Below are positions 1-10,471 of a stretch of 64,000 bases of DNA, piece by piece; position 1 is the first letter of the stretch; the number at the start of each line of letters is the position of its first letter. The position numbers and the translations under genes were made by a program. This DNA comes from Erigeron canadensis (Eukaryota; Streptophyta; Magnoliopsida; Asterales; Asteraceae), in contig NC_057763.1 of NCBI RefSeq assembly GCF_010389155.1, positions 39,228,645-39,292,644 on the forward strand, read 5' to 3'. The notes under the pieces are model-generated. The model searched no databases. It was given only the letters and a program-made list of their open reading frames with translations, and had not been told where the DNA came from.

Positions 1-1227
1 GTTGTTTGGCATCGGGGTGAATAGCAAAGAGGTGCATGAGATGGCAAAGGCTGTAAATTGCACTGCTGGTTGTCTACCATTTAAGCATCTTAAGGGATCG
101 GGGCAAATATGAATAAGATTGCCAACTGGAATTTCTTCTTCGATATTTTTGAATCGAGACTTGCTCGATGGAAAGCTGTTAACCTGTCGATCGCCTGTAG
201 GATCACACTCCTAAAATCAGTGATGGAAAGCCTTCCCACCTATTTTTTCTCCATAGTTAAGGCACCTTTAAAAGTAATAAATGGCCTGGAGACTTTGATG
301 AGAAAGCTTCTGTGGGGTTCCTTAGTAGTATGAAGGAAAATACACTGGGTGGCTTGGGATAGGGTCGCATCTCCTATGAGTATGGGTGGACTGGGGCTGT
401 GTAGCTTGCGTGATACAAACGTGGCTTTACTCTCAAATGGATTTGGAGGCTTAAGACTGAATTGAAAAGTTTATGGAGAAAAGTGATCGTGGAAATCCAT
501 GACACCAAAAAAGGCTGGTTTCATACACCTGTTAACAAGTACATACCGGGTACATAGCACAATATAGTTAAAGGCGTCGAGGCTGTGAAAGTCACTGGTA
601 TAGGGTTTAACGACCTAATGAAAAGAGAACTTGGTAATGGTAAAGAGATTCGGTTTTGGCTTGACAATTGGATCGACAGCGTGCCACTTAAAGATAAGTA
701 TCCTCTGCTATTCAAATTAGAAAGGGATAAAAAGATTGCGGTTGTGGATCGTCTTAACAATGTAACAAGGGAGTCCAACAGGATACGGAATTGGATCAGA
801 AGACTGGCCTCTACAGAAGAGATTGATGAATTGGCTTCTCTTCAACAATCTCTCATTGGGCCATTTCAAACAAGGCAGATGACTGGGTTTGGTTGGGGGG
901 CTGCGAAAAAGTATTGACTGCCAAGAATGCTAAAGATTTCCTAATCAGAGAAAGATTTCAGCGACAGGTATGTTTTCGATTGGTGTTGGTGGGTCCCAAA
1001 TAGGTGCAATGTGTTCATGTGGAGGCTGTTATGGATAGAATCCCCACCATGGCTGCTCTTCAAGCACGCAACTGTCATCATTCCGACCTCGAATGCGTCT
1101 TTTGTGATGAAGATACCGAAACTGTTGATCATCTTTTCCTGTGAGTGTGTCTTGGCTGCGAGGGTCTGGCAGTTTGTCAGTGGTTGGTGCAAAACGACAC
1201 CGTTCTTTGTGTTAACTGTTAAAGATC

Positions 1228-2760
1228 TGTAACATCCTAGTATTTTAAGGTAATAGAAAATTAACCCTTTTCGTAGTTTTGACATCTAATTAATTTCCTA
1301 GTATTTTGTTTTGAGTGAAGGGGTTAATTTAGTTGGAACTTTAGTGGCTAGCGGGTATTTATCCACAAAATACAAAGTGGGACGTGGCTAGCAGGGAGAA
1401 AAGCCAGCCACTATGTTGATGATTCATGCTTTCCCACTCAAACTCTTTTCTTTTCTAATATACTTCCTCTTCTCAAAATCCTTCAAATCCATGCAATTGA
1501 AGTTTCAAAACTGAAAGTAAAGAATTTTAATCCTAAAGCAATAACATTAATCATCTCCAATTGAATTATAAATTGAAGTTTGGGGTTTTCTTGGTGGTGG
1601 TGGTGGCCGAAATATTAAGGAAGAAGAGGGGAAGAATTTCAATTTGAAAACCCTAACTCTTTGTCTCTCATCCTTGAGGTGTTGAAGAATAAATTGTTGA
1701 ACTTGTAGCCTTATTGTGTCAAGTAGCCAAGTTTTGAGGTGAGTGTATATGCATATAATCATGTTCTTGTTACTAGAGGTCATAGGTGGGTAAATTCCTA
1801 TGACCCATTTGATAGTTGATTGTTAGAACTAGTAGGTGGGTAAATTCCTACTAGTCAATTTGTTTGTAAGAGCTAGTAGGTGGGTAAATTCCTACTAGCC
1901 AAACTTTCCATGGCCATGTTGAAAATGAATGTATGTTGTTTGAAATGTATGAAAAGGCTAGCTGCTAGGCTATATGGTGCTTGATGCACAAAGTTGAAAT
2001 GACATGATTATGATTTATGTGTATGCATTCACTAATCGTTGCTATGTTTTAGTTGTTTAACTCTCTTATAGGAGTTGGTAGTAGCAAAGGTAAAGAAGTG
2101 ATCGAGTGAAGTTAGAATTTGGAAGCTCTTGCCATTTGGAAGGTTGACATTTTGGATAATTTGGGTAGATGATCCTTTTGGTACCCATTGGCTTTTGATA
2201 TATGTTTTTTGGTCAAATTATTTTGGATGAACTTCTGAAAAGTTGTAGTTGCGTTGGAAACTTTAGTAATGGTAGAATTTGTAACTAACTTGACAATTAC
2301 CCAAGTAGGGTTATCGACCCGTTTGTGGAATTTTGTAGTCAAAAGTCTTGTAAAAAAAGGAATGATTTCAATGTATGCGTGATTTATATGCTCTAAAGGT
2401 CATGTTTTGGTATTTGGAAATGTTGAAGTTGAAATGGTGTTTTGGTTTAACAAAATGAGTCAAGTGCAGGGAAAACCTGATTTTGAACAAAAGTTTGCTG
2501 CAGGTAGCTCCACTGCGCCGCAGTGGGAGCCTGTCCTAGCTCACTGCGCCGCAGTGGGCTTTTGGGTAATTGTTGCCGAGGAAAACCACTGCGCCGCAGT
2601 GGATGTGTGGTGCTTCACTGCGCCGCAGTGGGCCATCTTTCATTTTCTGCCGAAGTATCCCACTGCGCCGCAGTGGAGGTGTTTTGCCTCACTGCGCCGC
2701 AGTGGGCACAAAAAAAAAAAATTTTATTCGATTTTGTTTAAAAAGATTTGGGTTCTTACA
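1228..2760. mobile_element. Solo LTR (TGTAACATCC... type) inside the LINE
   Basis: A 1,533-bp segment starts TGTAACATCC and ends TTCTTACA, the TG...CA ends of an LTR. It is flanked by a perfect 5-bp target-site duplication, AGATC, at 1223-1227 and 2761-2765. Removing it restores the LINE reading frame exactly. No internal domain, primer-binding site or second LTR is present, so it is a solo LTR left by recombination between two LTRs. Size and ends suit a large Gypsy-type LTR, but the family cannot be named without a search. A related LTR begins at 62816. Confidence 0.88.
2511..2704. repeat. Six identical GC-rich dyads inside the solo LTR
   Basis: The 15-mer CACTGCGCCGCAGTG (7-bp arms around one C) occurs unchanged at 2511, 2542, 2587, 2616, 2661 and 2690. 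The gaps between copies are 16, 30, 14, 30 and 14 bases, so sites come in pairs with a period of about 74 bp. The spacers have drifted apart while the dyads have not. Each copy holds two CpG sites, which normally decay fast in silenced repeats. It may be a protein-binding array or a hairpin array in the LTR; the function is unknown. Confidence 0.9.
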
Positions 2761-3088
2761 AGATCTTTTGGAACTCCACGACCAACCGGGCAAGAGCAGT
2801 GTGGAAAAGATGGCTGTTAAAGGAGTGATTATGATAAGTTGTTGGTGCATCTGGAAGACTATGAATGAGATCAAATTCTCCAATGGTAGAATGGATGTGA
2901 AGGATATCATTCAAAGTATCAAAGCTCTCGGGTATTTATGGTATAGAAATAGAACAAAACATAAAAGCCTCTCTTGGCATGATTGGTATAATTTCAATCT
3001 CATGTAATTAACTGTATATATGGGCCGCTGGCGTTTTTGTCGGGGCGAATGTTAATAAAATCTACTTTTCAAAAAAAAAAAAAAAATT

Positions 3089-3267
3089 GGAAAATGATTA
3101 ATTAACCTAACCAAAACAACCTAATAATCATCCTAATAACATGATGAAGACACTTGGCATAATCAATGGAAGAGATTGAGAGAGATAATGAGTGGATTAC
3201 ACATGTCATGTGATAAAAACTTTAGATTAATTATTAGGTTGATCTTTAGGTTGATATATCACTACTC
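3089..3267. mobile_element. Short Mutator-like MITE (GGAAAATGAT family) at the LINE tail
   Basis: A 179-bp segment begins GGAAAATGATTAATTAACCT and ends AGGTTGATATATCACTACTC. Its ends resemble the element at 18693-18790, which has a clean 9-bp duplication. Here both flanks are A-runs (the poly(A) tail of the LINE), so the duplication cannot be read with certainty. It has no coding capacity. Confidence 0.6.
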
Positions 3268-3423
3268 AAAAAAAAATTTATCCTCTTTTAGTCCAATTAC
3301 TTTTACAAAATTATATTAATGATCTATACTACCTACACCCGTCATCATACCATTTTTTGCCATCATGACGATTATATTATATCTACAAATGAGACTAGAT
3401 TTCTCAAGTTTTAATTTTAAAAA

Positions 3424-3807
3424 TCTATACTATATTATAAAACAAATAAAGTTTCAACTTTCAACTTTTAATTTCAACAATGTACACATGATAATACATA
3501 ATGTACCATACATCAATGCTTACAACTTTCTCTTTCCTCCATAAATCAATTTTATTCCTCTAATTCATTCAAAATCTTTTATCTCGAAAATCGTACATCG
3601 ATAAATTATAAAAATTATATGGGTGTTCTTAAAATTTCATGCTCTTTCATTAGAGATGTCATTCGATATACTTTCGACGAATTTTTAAATCTGAGGTCGG
3701 AGCCCGTATGGCTAAGATATTTGGCTATGACACTCTATGACATATCATCTTCTATGACCTATCACCATCACTATCTCACCACCGCAACGCACGGATACTT
3801 GCTCTCG
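3424..3807 (+). mobile_element. Non-autonomous Helitron-like element, copy A
   Basis: It starts TCTATACTATATTATAAAAC and ends GGATACTTGCTCTCG, and sits between A and T as Helitrons do. A degraded GC hairpin (CCGCAACGCACGG) lies just before the 3' end. A copy in the opposite orientation is at 41283-41750 with matching ends and interior. The final CTCG differs from the usual CTRR. An internal block at about 3565-3695 is shared with the Mutator-like fold-back at 46533-47128. The reading frame at 3619 is not a real gene. Confidence 0.7.
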
Positions 3808-3958
3808 TAAATTCAGAATCTATGATGTTTACGATTAGCGACAACTAGTTGTGTGGACTTAAAATTATGATGGTGATGTAATATACAAAGTTTGTAAATA
3901 ACTAAATATCTAGAAAGAAGTAAAGATACTCAAGGCGCAAGTGAAAACATGTATCGAA

Positions 3959-5415
3959 CTGGAAACCTTTGAAAACCAACTGTTATCCAAACCTTTGAAA
4001 ACCGATTGTCAAATTGGAAAGCCGCCACCCTCTCGATTGGTGGAAGAATCACCCTCATCCGCTCTGTGCTTGACAGCCTTCCTACGTACTATCTTTCGCT
4101 TTATAAGGCACCGGTTAGTGTTCTTGCTAAACTTGAAAAAATTCGTAAAAATTTCTTTTGGGGGGCACGTCCACATCAAAAAAAATACCTTGGGTCTCTT
4201 GGGAAATTGTCACTGCCCCTTTGGATTCGGGTGGGTTAGGGTTGGGTTGTCTTCTTTCTAAAAACCTGTCTCTTCTTGCTAAATGGTGGTGGCGCTTCCG
4301 TATGGAACCAAACTCCTTATGGGGACGTACTATCACCTCCATCCACTTTTCACAAAAGAATTGCTCATTCATCCCTCACAAGACCGGTTTGGTGGGAGCA
4401 TGGTACAACATTGCCAAACTAAGCTCCCACCTCGATCCTTTTAATGTTTCTTTGCAAAGATTGTTTTCAGGTGTTGTAGGAAATGGTAGATCAATACGAT
4501 TCTGGATAGACTCGTGGCAAGGTAACGAGCCTTTAAGCAACACATTCCCCGATCTCTTCAAACTTGAAAAAAGGAAAGGATGTGTTATCAAAGATCGTCT
4601 CACTGGAAGCGGACACTTCTCACAGTGGGAATGGAATTGGGTCAGACCGCCAACAACAACAGAAGAAACCCAACAATTCATCGAGTTGCTATCAAGAATC
4701 CAAGATATCCATCTGACAGACATAGACGACTCGTGGACATGGAGCTATAATCCTTCAGAACCATTCACTGTCAAATCAATGAAAAACTGCCTTAACCAAG
4801 CAAAGTATGGACCGAAACCATGGTGCTTCCCATGGAACAGACTTGCCCCATTGAAGACCAATATTCTCGGCTGGAAACTGGAAAGGAATCGACTTCCAAC
4901 GAAAGATTTGCTGATCAAAAAGAACATACCCATTCAGAACCCCGAATGCCCATTGTGCAATGCTAGTGAAGAATCAACACACCACTTGTTCCTCGAATGC
5001 CCTTTTGCAGATGAACTATGGAAATTCCTCCTATCCTGGTGCAAAATTCCGCTGATGAAACCATCCAAGATCAGAACTTTACTTGAAATACACAAGGAAC
5101 CAATAATCGGCCCCAAAAGATCCAAGATTTTCAATCTGATCATCCAAGCTTTCATCTGGACGATTTGGAGAATTCGAAATGAAAAAGTTTTCAATAACAA
5201 AACTCCCTCAATCCACTATGCCACCAAGGAATTCAAGTCGATAAGCTACCATTGGTTATCAAATAGATCGAAATCGAACCCCATTGAATGGCAAAAATGA
5301 AATAGCTTTAATTTTTAATTGTATCTTGCTTTGTAATCTCAAACCTTGTATTTACTAGCATCATGTTGGTTTTTCTTTATTAATAAAGATGAATGTTAAA
5401 AAAAAAAAGAAAAAA
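3959..5415 (+). mobile_element. 5'-truncated L1-type LINE with target-site duplications
   Basis: The element is bounded by the 10-bp direct repeat ATGTATCGAA at 3949-3958 and 5416-5425. It has a 3' A-rich tail at about 5398-5415, preceded by AATAAAG. The 5' cut falls inside ORF2, just before the thumb motif (FENRLSNWKAATLSIGGRIT at about 3988-4050). 5' truncation, poly(A) and a TSD together are the signature of target-primed reverse transcription. It is a separate, better preserved insertion than the LINE at 1-3088. Confidence 0.9.
4158..5300 (+). pseudogene. LINE ORF2 C-terminus with zf-RVT zinc finger
   Basis: A 380-codon open frame carries the C-terminal part of a LINE-1 polyprotein. It contains the GNGRSIRFWIDSW block, then a zf-RVT-like zinc finger with CPLC at about 4948-4959 and HHLFLEC about 11 residues later, then the closing WTIWRIRNEKVF motif, and ends TGA at 5298-5300. 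The thumb segment at 4006-4180 is in another frame, so a frameshift near 4180 separates the two. With the RT core missing it cannot act by itself. The long open frame suggests a fairly recent insertion. Confidence 0.88.
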
Positions 5416-5625
5416 ATGTATCGAATACACTCACACGTCGCATGTGGTCAGTATTGTCCACACACAATTTGGAATTTTTTAATGACTGTCTTGTAGATCT
5501 CCCATATCCAGAAATTAACGCACCTATTATACATCGCCATCTCATTTGACCACAATTTGAACCGACAGCCATCTTATTTGACCATTTTTTCCATGACCAT
5601 ATATTCCCTCATATCCACATATCTT

Positions 5626-5633
5626 TTTATAAA
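5626..5633 (+). promoter_or_regulatory. Probable TATA box of GST gene 1
   Basis: TTTATAAA lies about 140 bases before the ATG at 5770, a fitting distance for a plant promoter with a leader of about 100 nt. It is identified by sequence only. Confidence 0.5.
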
Positions 5634-5769
5634 GGCTCGCTCATCCCACATTTATATCAATCAAACATATTAATCTTCTTGTGTCCCCTACTATTTTCAG
5701 CAAAACACTACATACAAACATACTACTGCTTAATTAATCACTTAATAATTAACTACTAATACGTACACG

Positions 5770-6845
5770 ATGGCGATCAAATTTTACGGAACCATCGGTT
5801 CAACATCGGCTTTTAGGGCTCTGGTTGGCCTGGTTGAGAAGGATATCGAGTTTGAGTTCGTTCCGGTTAGTACTGCTACCAAGGAACACAAGTCACCTAA
5901 CTTCCTTGCTCTCCATCCATTTGGTCAAGTTCCTGCCTTTCAGGATGGCGATCTCACTCTTTTCGGTACGTAAAAGATTTCACAATTTATTTATTTATTT
6001 TTAAAAAATATAGTAAAGGTTCAACTTAAATAAATTTAATAAAAAGAGTCAATTTAAAAATTACAAAATTATCTTTAATTACTTCATATATGATCTACAA
6101 ATTAATCTACAATAATCTTAGATCTTGTGTTCAACATGTTCATTTATATTACGAGGATGATTATATAAAGCTGTTAGTTACGGTGTGAAATACTTACATA
6201 TTTATTTTTTAATTTATAAAATTAATGGGACTAAACATTTATAATTAAACAAAAAATTTGTATGGAGGGGTGTCATTTATAGGATTAGGTGTCGGACAAA
6301 CTGCTCCATAATATTATTATGCGATTTAAATCAATTTCAAGTTCGATCAAGACCTAATGATATAAATTTGATATATAAATTTTATATTAATTACTGTAGA
6401 ATCAAGGGCAATCACGAAGTACATAGAAGAGGCATATCCCAATAAGGGAACATCTCTAATATCCAAAGATGTAAAGAAAAGGGCGATACAAACAGTGTGG
6501 GGTGAAGTAGAAGCTCTAAGATACGAACCAACGTCTATAAAGCTAGTTTGGGAGCTAGCTGTGAAGCCGAAGCGTGGACTTATAATCGATGAGGCAATCG
6601 TGAAAGAATCCGAAAGTAAGCTAACAGAAATTTTAGATGTATATGAAGCGCGGCTTAAGGAGAGCAAGTATTTGGGGGGAGAGAGCTTCTCACTGGTTGA
6701 TCTTCATCACTTACCAAACACGCATTACTTGATGGGAACAAAAGTGAAGAGGTTGTTTGATGAACGTCCTCATGTGAGCGCGTGGGCTTCTGATATCCTT
6801 TCAAGGCCAGCTTGGGTGAAGGTTACATCCATGAGTAACAAGTGA
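5770..6845 (+). CDS. Phi-class glutathione S-transferase (gene 1, two exons)
   Basis: Exons are 5770-5965 and 6400-6845 (642 nt, 213 aa), with a GT donor at 5966 and an AG acceptor ending at 6399. It conjugates glutathione to electrophiles in the cytosol and may bind or carry flavonoids, as phi enzymes do. The N-terminal thioredoxin-like domain (1-80) has the catalytic serine at about residue 11 (YGTIGSTSAFR), the cis-proline motif PFGQVPAF and the glutathione-binding ESRAI. The helical C-terminal domain follows, with the DLHHLPN motif. Phi genes usually have three exons: here HPFGQVPAF runs on without the first intron, which the neighbour at 9600 keeps, so that intron was lost. The length is normal and no defect is visible. 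It is a tandem copy of the gene at 9600-10471. Confidence 0.95.
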
Positions 6846-7377
6846 TCCAATATATCCGATTATATATAGATCCGAGATATATATCTTGTGTGTGGTATTT
6901 GTGATTCTTGTACTTTTTTGTTTTGTCTGTCAAATTGAGGTTTCGGTTAACGATATTATTATCCTAATTAATTAAAACATCTAGTAAAAGATGGTGCATG
7001 GTTTAGTTTTTCCATAGATCGACTAATCCAAATTTCCTTTTTCTATAGCTCTACCTCTTTACAGAGACGGGGCTAGTAATGTTCAACCGCCTCTTTTTAA
7101 GTTAAATGTTGGCTTTATAATCCACCTATCTACAAATACAACTACCTAAAACATATGATTTAGACGCATACTGAAAACGTACGTATCCCTTTTAGTACGT
7201 CTATATATAAATTGACGAACATTTTATAGTCATCTTTTTCACAATGCCATCTATTTGGGTTTTCTATTACTAACGGGGTTCCATTCGATGTTTAAAAAAC
7301 CTGCTTCACTCAATAGGACTGGCCGAGAAAGCAAATTTGGTTTCTATCCAGTTGAACGTACTGACCACTTTAACTAA
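6846..7377. other. Intergenic, no gene seen
   Basis: This AT-rich stretch after the GST stop presumably contains its 3' UTR and poly(A) site. I see no open frame of note and no repeat ends. Confidence 0.6.
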
Positions 7378-7380
7378 TTA

Positions 7381-8111
7381 GGCCGGTGCTTATAGCACCG
7401 TCCTCCGAGTGTCCAAATAGGTGAAGACGCCGACGATCCATAAGCACCCATCGTCCCTGCGTTTGCGTCCTTGTGGCAATTCTTCCGGAAGAAGTTGTAG
7501 GACGACGATTGGTGGGACCATTGTGACCGTTTAACCTTTTTTTTTTTTTTTTTCTATCGGTAACATTATTTTTTTCTTATTTAAACACCAACCTTATTCT
7601 CATTTTAACACACATTTCATTTTAAACAAACCTCTCATTTCATTTTAACACACAAACATTTCATTTCAAACACCACCCAAATTATATCTACTTCATCATC
7701 CGCAAGTGAAGAATACAATTTTCTTACCAACACCGCTACGCAAATGAACACGCTATTTAATCCACAGATCGCAAGCGTCACTTTTGAGCTTTGTAACGAA
7801 GAAGAATATTCAAACGATGACGCGTCTGGTTCACGTGTTCCTAGACCCAGAAGGGTTCTATCACGTGTTGTAATGTTTTTTATTTTTAAGTAATGTAATT
7901 TGTTTGTTTAATAATAAAATGTGTTTTTTTTATTATATTTGAATGATATTTTGTTAATTAAAAAAAATATAAAAGAATTGATGATGTGGCGAAGAAGTTC
8001 TGAAGAAGCTGTCCTTATAGACAGTGAGTGTCTTGAGGAGAGTCCTGAGTTGTGTGATACTGATGTGGCAGTAAAGAAGCTGGAGGACGATCCTCCTTAT
8101 AAGCACAAGCC
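7381..8111. mobile_element. PIF/Harbinger non-autonomous element
   Basis: Terminal inverted repeats GGCCGGTGCTTATA... and ...TTATAAGCACAAGCC bound 731 bp. Both sides carry the target duplication TTA (7378-7380 and 8112-8114), the hallmark of PIF/Harbinger. No transposase domain is left. The interior at 7720-7870 has an acidic, Ser-rich coding look that recalls the start of the transposase ORF at 23986, but the TIRs differ from that element, so it belongs to another family. The small frames here are not genes. Confidence 0.82.
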
Positions 8112-8114
8112 TTA

Positions 8115-8824
8115 GTGTTTTTTTTTATAAAATGTTATCATAGAAAAAAGGGTTTTGTTAGTGACAGCCTTTAGTGTTGTCAGTAAAAACTAATTGGGTG
8201 CATTAAAATTTGTACTTTGCTGTTAGAAAAATCAGGGGGTGGTTTTTAATATATAATGTACAAGTTTTTAAGCATGTAATAAGTTGTTAATGACAACCCT
8301 AAGGGCTGTCATTATCATTTTCCAAAAAAAAAAAAACAAATCACGATCAACTAAAAAAGCGGCCAGATCAACATGCATAGTGTCTATTCCACTAAAAAAA
8401 ATTAGGCTTAAAAACCGACCGACCCTAGAAAACCATGTTGAAGTGGTTTTTAAAACATTGGTCTCATATAAAAACTTGGTTGAAAATTGAGATTTAACCT
8501 TCTCAACCCACATACTAGTATTTTTGAAATTTTATTGTTTATTTCATCCTCTTTCTAAATCTATTAGGACATGAATCTTATATAAATGGTGTAATAGAGT
8601 TAAGTCGTGATGATATACAATCGAGTTCAACCAATTTTTTTTTCCAACTTCGAGCTGGAATAACATCGACACTTTTGAGCTCCACTTGACTCGACGATTA
8701 ATATTAAAAATCAAACATAAAGATTGCATTAACGGATTTAATTATTTAATGCAATGGTTTACAACTTGATATTATCTACAACGACTACTCAATCCCGACA
8801 TACGCAGGGTATGGGGAAAAAGAA
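8115..8824. other. Intergenic, no gene seen
   Basis: AT-rich DNA before the gap. An inverted pair of frames at 8268-8513 is not coding. Around 8640-8695, GAGCT/CTCGA words recall subterminal motifs of hAT elements, but no ends are visible. Confidence 0.5.
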
Positions 8825-8924
8825 NNNNNNNNNNNNNNNNNNNNNNNNNNNNNNNNNNNNNNNNNNNNNNNNNNNNNNNNNNNNNNNNNNNNNNNNNNNN
8901 NNNNNNNNNNNNNNNNNNNNNNNN
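8825..8924. other. Assembly gap (100 N)
   Basis: Exactly 100 N, the usual placeholder for a gap of unknown size. It lies between the two tandem GST genes, so a further copy or repeat could be missing here. Confidence 0.98.
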
Positions 8925-9458
8925 CGGTCCGAATGATTAAACTAGAAACCGGCCGTCATGTGATTGGGTTGATCAAATTGGTTAAACAGACACAAAATTT
9001 ACTAGTTGGTTTTGTATCGAAATGGTTGCATTGGTTGAACCAGTAGAGTAGGTCGTAGGTGAACCGTTTCAGTGTGGAATCATGACCGGACAAAAGGCAC
9101 AGGGAGAAAGTAATGTCTCCCGATAGTGTAGATTTTACCATAGCTATACGTTACATATAATTAAAAAAATAACTAGCTTAAAACGAGGCATACATTAAAA
9201 TAAAAGTTATGGTTGTATGGGGTTCATAGATGATCACGTTTGATATAAAAATGGCAAATTTTTGTAGAAGATAAAAATTATCAACTATTTTGGAGATAGT
9301 ACGTACGTAATATAGTTCTAGAAGTTTGTAAAATAGAATTTATCTTCAAAATAAACGTTTCTCAAACAACGTAACATAGTCTCTAGAAGGTATAGTAGCT
9401 AGCTAAGCTCTACAACTACAATCTCCATGCTTGTGATCTCTACATTACATACCTTATT

Positions 9459-9468
9459 TATATATCCA
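9459..9468 (+). promoter_or_regulatory. Probable TATA box of GST gene 2
   Basis: A TATTTATATA word lies about 135 bases before the ATG at 9600, similar in position to the TATA box of gene 1. A longer AT run at 9510-9541 lies between and could confuse the call. Confidence 0.4.
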
Positions 9469-9510
9469 TTTCATTTTCAAATCTTCCCATCTCATCATCA
9501 CTTATATTTT

Positions 9511-9541
<31 letters not shown>

Positions 9542-9599
9542 GCTCGATCAGCTCCAACATACATTAGTTATATAATTTGATTTCAACAACTACGTACCC

Positions 9600-10471
9600 A
9601 TGGCTATCAAAGTGTATGGTTCCATGTATTCAGCTGCAACTCTTCGTGTCCTGCTTTGCCTTGCAGAGAAGGATCTTGATTTCGAGCTCATTAACGTTGA
9701 TCTGGCCTCCGGCGAACACAAAATGCCTCACATGCTTGCACGCAATGTAATTAATTACTCACCATATATATCTAACTTTTATTATATCATTCGTTCATTA
9801 TTTGAGTAAATTAATGCCTTTTCACTTTTGCTAATGTATTATATGTATCTATATATGCAGCCATTTGGCCAAATTCCGGCATTTGAGGATGGTGATGTCA
9901 AACTCTTTGGTACGTAATATGTAGTCAATACTTTAACTAAAATTTAGGCAAAAATGCTCACATTTTGTACCAGGGGAAACGGTAGTGATAATGACATTAA
10001 ATGTAAAACTTTAAATTTGCAGAATCAAGGGCAATATCACAATATATATCCACAAAATACGCCGATAGGGGGACAGAGCTGATAAACAAGGATCCAAAGA
10101 AGGCGGCAGAGGAATCAGTGTGGATACAAGTGGAGTCCTTAAAATTTGAACCCGTGATGGGGGCCTTGGCTTGGGAGCTACGCATGAAGCCGTTGTTACT
10201 TGGAATGAAAGGCGACAAGGCAATCGTGAAGAAGGAGAAAAAGGTGTTGGAGAACTTGCTGGATGTGTACGAAGAACGGCTGAGAGAGAGCAAGTATGTC
10301 GGTGGAGATAGCTTCTCCTTGGCAGACATGTACCACATTGTGTTGATCAAGTTCTTGATGGACACCGAGATACGAGAGGTGTTCGATGCGCGATCGCATT
10401 TGAGCGCATGGGTTAAGAGTCTTTTTGCCAGGCCTGCTTGTGTGAAGGTTTTTGGTGTGCTTGCTCACTGA
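9600..10471 (+). CDS. Phi-class glutathione S-transferase (gene 2, three exons)
   Basis: Exons are 9600-9746, 9861-9909 and 10023-10471 (645 nt, 214 aa), all with GT-AG borders, in the classic three-exon phi layout. It is a cytosolic glutathione-conjugating enzyme or ligandin. The catalytic serine is at about residue 11 (YGSMYSAATLR). PFGQIPAFEDGD spans exon 2 and ESRAISQYI opens exon 3. Exons 1 and 2 together are 196 nt, exactly the length of exon 1 in gene 1. Where gene 1 has the common DLHHLPN helix motif, this gene has DMYHIVL, so the hydrophobic substrate pocket may differ. It is most likely a tandem duplicate of gene 1. The assembly gap lies between them. Confidence 0.95.

Larger units (their letters stand above)
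1..3088 (+). mobile_element. L1-type LINE, 5' part outside the window, split by a solo LTR
   Basis: This is the end of a plant non-LTR retrotransposon ORF2, downstream of the reverse transcriptase core. At 60-300 the region after the RT reads as the usual thumb motif (ITLLKSVMESLPTYFFS), and 585-917 gives the block with GNGKEIRFWLDNW. A zinc-finger-like segment follows at 1011-1227, and the C-terminus resumes at 2761 (CWCIWK at about 2845-2862). The two halves join in frame across the LTR (VKD, then LLELHD), so the LTR arrived after the LINE. Several frameshifts and stops make it dead. The 3' end is a poly(A) run at 3071-3086, just after an AATAAA-like signal at about 3055. The 5' end and its target-site duplication lie outside the window. 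Confidence 0.85.

Noticed and set aside
2511..2704. Regularly spaced repeats considered as a CRISPR-like array
   Set aside because: This is plant nuclear DNA; the repeats are 15-bp dyads with short, related spacers inside an LTR and there are no cas genes.
3619..3810. Open frame starting MGVLKISCSFIRD, echoed at 46690 as MGSLKISSSFIRD
   Set aside because: The likeness is at DNA level inside transposons; the second copy has a stop shortly after and no family matches. Treated as a shared DNA block.
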